A DNA stretch of 57,120 nucleotides from the NCBI GenBank assembly GCA_016867395.1, contig VGJS01000024.1:1-57120 (forward strand). Reading direction: 5' to 3'. Source of the stretch: Candidatus Handelsmanbacteria bacterium. GTDB lineage: Bacteria; Latescibacterota; UBA2968; UBA8231. The notes under the pieces were generated by a model. That model was not told the origin of the DNA, ran no database searches, and saw only the letters and a program-made list of their open reading frames with translations. Every line of letters begins with the position of its first letter. The first letter of the stretch is position 1. The position numbers and the translations under genes are program-made. Positions 52,018 to 57,120 of this stretch are shown piece by piece.

Positions 52018-52950
52018 TCAATCCCGCGGCAAACGCACGCCGAACTGCTGGTGCGCGGCCCGGGCCGCTTCCTGTTCGGACTCGCCGAAGTGGATGCCCT
52101 CGCGCCGATACTGGGCCATCAACTGCTCCTCCACTGCCCCGGGTAGCAAGGCCTGGTCGGTGCCGAGCATGGGCTGGTGGGTTTCGCGGATGTAGCGGTC
52201 GGCCTCGGCGGCAAAGCCCCCTGGGTCCGCCGCCCCGGCCACATCGACGGCCAGCACCATGCCGCCCACGCGCGCCGCCCCCCAGCGGTCCTCGATCTCA
52301 TCCCCGCGCGGCAGGGTGTACCCGGTCAGGGCCCCGCCCACCAGGGTGGCCAAGGCGATGTAGCCGATGCTTTTGAAGAAGGCGGCCGGTATTCGGGCCT
52401 TGAGGTCCTCGAATTCGGGGTAATTGTACGTCCCAAAGACATTTGTGCCGGTATCCAGCACCACCGCCGACTCCTGCCCAGCTGGCATGGCGAAACACAG
52501 GGGCGGGTTGCCGCTGAAGGCCACCGAGGGGTTGGTCTCGCACTTATGGGCGTTGCCCTCGCCGCGCCAGCCCTGCAGCGAAAAGCCGATGCAGCCCTGC
52601 TCCAGGCAGAGGCGGGCGTAATAGCCGGCCGAACCGTAGTGGCCGATGCCCACCCTCTTGGTGCGGGCCACCGCCTCCTCGGCGGCCCGCACCATGGGCA
52701 GATACCCCAGAGTGCCGTCCCCGTGTAGGACGGCGGTGGTGGAGTTCTCGTAGACCGGCCGCACCTGGGGCCGCGGGTTGAGTTGGCCCTGGGCAAAGGC
52801 CGAGCCCCCGCGCAGGTTCGCATTGACCAGCAGCCGGGCGATCAGGGCGGCGTGGTCCGCCTCCAGCCGCACCTGCTCGAAGCAGGCCCGCACGAAGGTC
52901 AGCAACCGCTCCTCGCGAATTAGGATGTAGGTTTCCGGCGGTTGATTCAT
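52018..52950 (-). CDS. Ldh_2-family malate/lactate-type dehydrogenase with altered motifs
   Basis: 310 residues, slightly shorter than the usual 330-360. The family plan is recognisable: VLHGDGTLGYLPMVRAAEEAVARTK, HYGSAGYYARLCLEQGCIGFSL, ETNPSVAFSGNPPLCFAMPAGQESAVVLDTGTNV and GYIALATLVGGALTGYTLP. The start has AGGAG 9 bases upstream. Two departures stand out: the conserved SHG segment near the N-terminus reads GGSAFAQGQ, so that His is missing, and about eight residues before HYG are absent. These enzymes oxidise 2-hydroxy acids with NAD(P). It is open but its activity is doubtful, fitting the decay of its two neighbours. Confidence 0.75.
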   Translation of the reverse strand: MNQPPETYILIREERLLTFVRACFEQVRLEADHAALIARLLVNANLRGGSAFAQGQLNPRPQVRPVYENSTTAVLHGDGTLGYLPMVRAAEEAVARTKRVGIGHYGSAGYYARLCLEQGCIGFSLQGWRGEGNAHKCETNPSVAFSGNPPLCFAMPAGQESAVVLDTGTNVFGTYNYPEFEDLKARIPAAFFKSIGYIALATLVGGALTGYTLPRGDEIEDRWGAARVGGMVLAVDVAGAADPGGFAAEADRYIRETHQPMLGTDQALLPGAVEEQLMAQYRREGIHFGESEQEAARAAHQQFGVRLPRD

Positions 52951-53035
52951 TGTCCCTTACTCCTCATTGTTCCAACAGGAAGACCCGGTTCTGGGGGGCC
53001 TGGAGGCTGAAACAGATCTGATTCGTGGCCGGGGC

Positions 53036-55099
53036 TTACTCCGCACCCGAGATCAGGTCGCGCACCCGGAACTCCCCGGGCAGGGCCAGGCGCTTCTCCT
53101 CCGACTTGAGCGACTGCAGCACCACCATGCTGTAGTCGGCCAGCAGTACGTCGTTGGTCTCGCAGTAGACGTGCGCCCTCGGGTAGCGGGCCAGGTTGCG
53201 CGACAACTTGGCCGGCAGGTTGACCACCGTGGAGAACACCCCGGCCCCCGGCGCTTGCCCGCGCCCAGGCCGAACTCCTTCAACCCCAGCCCAATCCCAG
53301 CTCCAAACAATGGGCAGCAGCACCGGGCCATAGGGCAGCGGCCCGCCCAGCAACAAGTCCGGTTCCAGGGTGCGGGTGATGGGGGATCGAAGTTGGCGAT
53401 CAGCACCCGCCGCTGGGCTTTAGCCCGGATCAGCTCGAATTCGAGGCCGGTGAGCCGGCTGGCCGACTCCATCCCGATGCGCTTCCCGTCGGAGATGCCC
53501 GAACCCGGCCCCCAGACCACCAGGGCCCCGTCGCCAAAAACCCTCCGGCGCAGCAGTTTCAGCCGCGCCTGGTCCACCTGGAAGAGGTTGGGGAAATGAC
53601 AGACCCGATGCCGGGGGAAGGGTTCCAGTTCCAGATCTTCGAGGAATTAGATATTGTGCGGCATCCCGCAGCGGGCCAGGCCCATCTTCCACTTTCATAG
53701 GACGGCCTCGCTGAGGAAGTTGCCCGCCCCATTGGTCCCCAGCACCGCCTGGTCGTGGAGTATCATGGCGATGCCCGGCATGGTCTGGTGCCGCCATTGC
53801 ACCGACTCCTTGATCACCGCCTCCTGGCGGCGCATCATGTGGCGGATCTCCTCGGGGTCGAACCAGCCGGTCCCGCGCTCCATCCAGTAGGATTGATAGC
53901 CGCGGGTAAAGCCGGTGGCCAGGTTGCGCCAGGTGTTGGCCGCATATTCGCGCACATCGCGGGCCAAACGGATCTCGTTGCGCGTGCGCACCCAGGTGCG
54001 GGTGGCCATTTCGCCGTAGAGCAGTTTGCCGCGCAACACCGCCGAATAGGCGATGCCCTCGGTCTTGTACACCCCGCTGATGCGCCGGGCTTAGTAGCCG
54101 TGGGGGGTGATCAGGCCGTCGCAGCTGGGCGCGTTGAAAAGCGGCGCCACCCCCCCAGGTGCCCCGAGCCGGCGGCCATGTCCACGAAGGCCGGGCTCCA
54201 CGACACCCCCTCACCACCGCCGGGATAGTTGAAAAATCCATAATTGCTCCAGCCCAGCATCACCTGTTTGAGGGCATCGTGTAAAATCAGCGCCCGCCGC
54301 GCCGCCGCCGCCTGCATCGCCTCGCCTTGCTGGCGGAAACGCAGATGCCACAGGTCGCACGTCAATTCCAGGTAGTCGAGCAGCGGATGGTTCTCCTTGC
54401 GGTCCTGCAGGTAGAGTTGCTGGGCCATCTCGGGAACCAGGGCCGTCGCGAAACCGAGGCTGGGGTCCCCGTACGCCTCGCGCAGCGCCTCCTCGTTGCC
54501 GTACTTGGCCCGCAGGAACGCTCGCCAGCGCCGGGTCATCAGCTGGCTGTGGTCGCAAAGCTAGCCGGCCATCACCGGCGGGTAGGGGCCCTCGCAGACG
54601 TGGAAGTGGGCGTAGCCGATCACCCGGTGGGTTAAGGGCGGGGACTCGCAGAAGCGGACGAGGGCGGCGGTGAAACGCGCGGCGGTGTCGAAGAAGAGAT
54701 CCGAGGCCAGGGCGGGGTGCGACAGCGGCACCTCGGTCTTGGTGACGAACCCCTCCTGCGGATGCAGCTCGGTCCACGACTTGGGCGGATAGATGGTGAA
54801 CCGGATGAACAGATAGGCCTCGGGGTCGCACCGCAGCACGTGCTCGGCCTGGGCGGGTCCGCGTCGATGCGGTCACCTATCCAGAAGCGGGTCTCGGGCC
54901 AGACCTCTGGCATCTCGGGCTGGAGGAAGTACACCTCCATTCCGTAAGGGTAGGCCAGGCTCATCGAGCGATCGAAGGCTTCCTTGCCGAAGTTGTTGAA
55001 CCCGGCCAGGGCATGGGGCTTGCGGTCGATGAAGGCCAGGGGCCGGCCCAGGTGCGGGCGAACCTCCACCTGGGGTGGAGCTTGGCGATGGGCGGACAT
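53036..55099 (-). pseudogene. Broken glycoside-hydrolase-like gene (beta-galactosidase type)
   Basis: The gene would encode about 685 residues. Frames switch near 54856, 54155 (in a run of C) and 53385 (in a run of C), and stops occur at 54561 (TAG), 54091 (TAA), 53695 (TGA) and 53647 (TAA). The pieces join into one protein: AFIDRKPHALAGFNNFGKEAFD at the start, then YLFIRFTIYPPKSWTELHPQ, GYAHFHVCEGPYP, WRAFLRAKYGNEEALREAYGDPSL, ARRISGVYKTEGIAYSAVLRGK, LLYGEMATRTW and GALVVWGPGSGISDGKRIGM. The run of barrel plus a trimerisation-like region recalls GH42-type enzymes, a moderate-confidence call. Start ATG 55099 lies 10 bases after the sialidase-like gene stop, as in an operon. Confidence 0.75.
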
Positions 55100-55109
55100 G
55101 GCCTGCGCC

Positions 55110-56201
55110 TCAGCCCACGTCGAGGAAGGTGCCGGCGATGTGGCGGGTCCCGTCCCCCTGGTTGAAGTAGTAGGTCACCAGCACCCGGCCGTCCCCCAGC
55201 TGGCAGGCCCAGGGGTAACCCAGGTCGCCGCTGCCCCCGTCATCGCGCAGCACCAGCTCGGGGCCGGCAAAGTCGCGGGCCTCCGTGTCGAGCAGCCGGG
55301 CGCGGATGCCGTAGGGTTCGTGGCGGTATCCGTACACCAGCAGGAAGCGGCCGTCGCTCAGGCGCAGGCCCTGGTAGGGATGGCCGATGACCCCCATGTC
55401 CTGCCAGGGCTCCCAAGTGTGGCCCCGGTCGGTGGAGCGCACCACCACCCCGTGGTCCTGATACCTGGCGGTGCGCACCAGCGCCACCAGGTCGCCTCCA
55501 GCCGTCTCGATCAGCGAGGTTTCGTTGAATATTACCCGGTCGTCGGCGGCGATGCGGCTGCGGTGCTCCCAGGTCTCGCCCCAGGTGCGGGAAACCAGGA
55601 GATCCAGGGCCGTCTGGGCCGGGTTGCCTTTGGGCGCGGTGGCCACCGCCCAGTACACCAGCCCGTCGCGAGCCTGCAGCAGCGCCCCCCGGTTCATCGC
55701 CGGCACCGGCAGTTTCGGATAACAGAGGGCCTGGTCCTCCAGCTGTGGGGGCAGGATGGGGCCCTTCCAGCTACGGCCGGCGTCGTAGGAGCGCATCAGA
55801 TAACCGCCCAGGAAGGTGAACTTCCAGCCGAAGACCTGGTGCAGGGAATGGGCCTCGGCCTGGGCCACCCCTTCCTCGGGCAGGAGCATCCAAGCGTAGC
55901 TGGCCACCAGCAAGGTGCCGTCGTCCAGCTGCACCAGGCAGGGGTCCTGCGAGCCGCCGAAGGGATGGGCATGGATCGGTTCAGGCTTATCCGACCAGGT
56001 CCGCCCCAGATCGCGCGAACGCACCAGCACCAGATAACTGTTGGGGTCGGCGTGGGTGCAGCCCGGGGCGCCAAAACGGCGGCGCTCGGGGGCCCGCCGG
56101 AAAGCCACCAGCAACTCCCCGTCCGGCCGCGAGACCACCGAGGGGAAGGAGGCGTAGAACTCTTCGTCCCGGTAGATGACAAGATCCGCTAGTTTGCGCA
56201 T
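55110..56201 (-). CDS. BNR-repeat sialidase-like protein
   Basis: 363 residues, single beta-propeller. Four Asp-box (SxDxGxTW) copies are visible: SRDLGRTW, SYDAGRSW, SRTWGETW (degenerate) and STDRGHTW. The first strand EEFYASFPSVVSRPDGELLVAFRRAP carries the arginine pair expected near the active site, and VIFNETSLIETAGGDLVALVRTA has a Glu-rich strand. No signal peptide is seen, so it may be cytoplasmic. Members hydrolyse sialic acid or related sugars, or have lost activity; the exact substrate is open. Start ATG 56201 has AAGGAG 7 bases upstream. It lies between an amidohydrolase and the broken hydrolase. Confidence 0.85.
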   Translation of the reverse strand: MRKLADLVIYRDEEFYASFPSVVSRPDGELLVAFRRAPERRRFGAPGCTHADPNSYLVLVRSRDLGRTWSDKPEPIHAHPFGGSQDPCLVQLDDGTLLVASYAWMLLPEEGVAQAEAHSLHQVFGWKFTFLGGYLMRSYDAGRSWKGPILPPQLEDQALCYPKLPVPAMNRGALLQARDGLVYWAVATAPKGNPAQTALDLLVSRTWGETWEHRSRIAADDRVIFNETSLIETAGGDLVALVRTARYQDHGVVVRSTDRGHTWEPWQDMGVIGHPYQGLRLSDGRFLLVYGYRHEPYGIRARLLDTEARDFAGPELVLRDDGGSGDLGYPWACQLGDGRVLVTYYFNQGDGTRHIAGTFLDVG

Positions 56202-56215
56202 GGATTCACTCCTTT

Positions 56216-57031
56216 TCAGGCAACGGCGACTTTCTCTCCCAGCAGGCGCCGGGCATTGTCACGCAGGATGAGCTGTTTTTTAGCGTCGCTCAGCTGGGCC
56301 GCGTCGATGCGGGCCCGCTGGGAAGGGGCGAAATATAGCGGGGTATCGGTGCCGTAGAGCAGTTTCTCCGCCCCCACCTCGGCCACCGCCCACTCGATAA
56401 GGCCCGGCATCAGGCTGCGGGAACTGGAGGTGTCGGTGTACACATTGCCGTGGCGGCTGGCCTGGATGGCCCGCACCTGCAGATCCGCGCGGTTGCCCGC
56501 TGCCCCGCCGTTGCCCAGGTGGGCCAGGATCACCGTCACCGCCGGGAAGGTGTCGGCAAAAGGCACGTACGCCGCCGGGGCGCTGAGCGGATCGCCGCTG
56601 TGGGCCATGATCACCGTGCCCTGCTCGGCGGCAAAGGCGAAAAGCGCCTCACCGTGCTCGGCAATGGGGTACTGGTGCTCCTCGGGATGGATCTTGATGC
56701 CCACGCACTGCGGGGTGGCCAGGAAGCGGCGGGCCTGCTCGAAGGTCCGGGGCTGCAGGGGATGCACGATGACCCACCAGCGCAGTTCGGGAAAACGGGG
56801 CACTACCGCGGCGGCCTCCTCGTTGCCGGCCACCGCGTCGGCCCCCCCGCGCGGGAAGAGTCCCAGGAGCGGCGAAACGATGGTCAGGGCCGTGCGAGCC
56901 TGCCGCGCCCGCCCCACCACCACCGCTGCGTCCCCGGTCATGAACCGGTTCTCCAGCGCCGTGGTTTCGCGGCGGTCGTAGACCCCGTAATGGGCGTGGA
57001 CGTCGATGGCAGAGATTCCGGCTGCAGACAT
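56216..57031 (-). CDS. Amidohydrolase_2-family metal-dependent hydrolase
   Basis: 271 residues, TIM barrel. The HxH ligand motif reads AIDVHAHYGVYD, followed by VGIKIHPEEHQYPI, VIMAHSGDP, VILAHLGNGG and LLYGTDTPLYF, giving all the metal and catalytic positions. The AAGGAG site 8 bases before ATG 57031 is strong. Such proteins often hydrolyse lactones or decarboxylate acids; within this cluster a step in sugar-acid or lactone breakdown is plausible. A second amidohydrolase ends just upstream, and a distant relative is at 29557. Confidence 0.9.
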   Translation of the reverse strand: MSAAGISAIDVHAHYGVYDRRETTALENRFMTGDAAVVVGRARQARTALTIVSPLLGLFPRGGADAVAGNEEAAAVVPRFPELRWWVIVHPLQPRTFEQARRFLATPQCVGIKIHPEEHQYPIAEHGEALFAFAAEQGTVIMAHSGDPLSAPAAYVPFADTFPAVTVILAHLGNGGAAGNRADLQVRAIQASRHGNVYTDTSSSRSLMPGLIEWAVAEVGAEKLLYGTDTPLYFAPSQRARIDAAQLSDAKKQLILRDNARRLLGEKVAVA

Positions 57032-57044
57032 CGGCAGTACTCCT

Positions 57045-57120
57045 TTAGAGGTTCAGCAGACGCGCCGCGGTGCCGCCCATGATCGCGGCGAGTTGCTCGG
57101 GGCGGAGGAAATCGCAGTAC
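57045..57120 (-). CDS. Amidohydrolase C-terminal fragment, cut by window edge
   Basis: Minus-strand frame open from the window edge to TAA at 57047-57045; about 24 residues reading YCDFLRPEQLAAIMGGTAAR followed by LLNL. The EQLAAIMGGTAARLL pattern matches the end of amidohydrolase_2 proteins (usually ..I.g.NA..lf.l). It lies 13 bases before the next gene start, so two amidohydrolase genes stand in tandem. The family call rests on few residues. Confidence 0.5.
   Translation of the reverse strand, partial: YCDFLRPEQLAAIMGGTAARLLNL

Noticed and set aside
1..57120. tRNA, rRNA or CRISPR loci
   Set aside because: I scanned the gaps for tandem spaced repeats and tRNA-like cloverleaf ends and saw none; almost all sequence is accounted for by genes.

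Overview
The window is GC-rich throughout and gene-dense. Short overlaps of the ATGA, GTGA or TTGA kind join many neighbouring genes. It reads as chromosome of a Gram-negative bacterium: there is an outer-membrane secretin, a lipoprotein, a Wzx/Wzy-type polysaccharide locus, a three-subunit proton-translocating transhydrogenase and NADPH-type glutamate synthase. I cannot assign a phylum from sequence alone. I see no rRNA, tRNA or CRISPR array.

Layout. 1-1127: the end of an IS256-family transposase, then a small toxin-antitoxin pair. 1130-20685: a large exopolysaccharide/surface-glycan locus. It holds a priming phosphoglycosyltransferase, about seven glycosyltransferases, a NodU-type carbamoyltransferase, a Wzy-like polymerase/ligase, a Wzx-like flippase, a phosphohexomutase, a nucleotide-sugar epimerase/dehydratase, a DegT aminotransferase and a GT-C membrane transferase. 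A SixA phosphatase and a YjbQ-related protein sit in the middle. The priming enzyme carries a 19-base poly-G tract inside its reading frame, a candidate phase-variation switch for the whole pathway.

20773-35612: a plus-strand run that starts at a clear promoter. It reads ptsN (IIA-Ntr), a BatA/VWA-like membrane protein, a GldA/GldF-like ABC exporter, a double-length GldG-like protein (two fused copies), a DUF4340-like protein, a DUF3088 protein, an amidohydrolase, and two TMTC-like proteins (GT-C-like membrane domain plus TPR repeats) that share a 234-bp, about 94 percent identical segment. 35611-42720: gltB-gltD on the minus strand with a downstream intrinsic terminator and a long leader containing a terminator-like hairpin. 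A divergent AsnC/Lrp-type regulator faces it across a spacer with two palindromes.

42732-50523: minus-strand genes for an orphan secretin with a long C-terminal extension, a lipoprotein translationally coupled to it, glgC, the pntAA-pntAB-pntB transhydrogenase genes, and hpf. 50591-57120: a minus-strand catabolic-looking cluster (two amidohydrolases, a BNR/sialidase-like protein, an Ldh_2-type oxidoreductase). Two of its genes, a DUF2961 protein and a glycoside-hydrolase-like protein, are broken by several stops and frameshifts while their neighbours stay open.

The themes tie together: glycan precursors (phosphohexomutase, epimerase, ADP-glucose pyrophosphorylase), glycan assembly and export, protein glycosylation (TMTC-like), and nitrogen/redox control (ptsN, gltBD, an Lrp-like regulator, pntAB). 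All functional statements are made by family recognition from the translated sequence; no database search was run.
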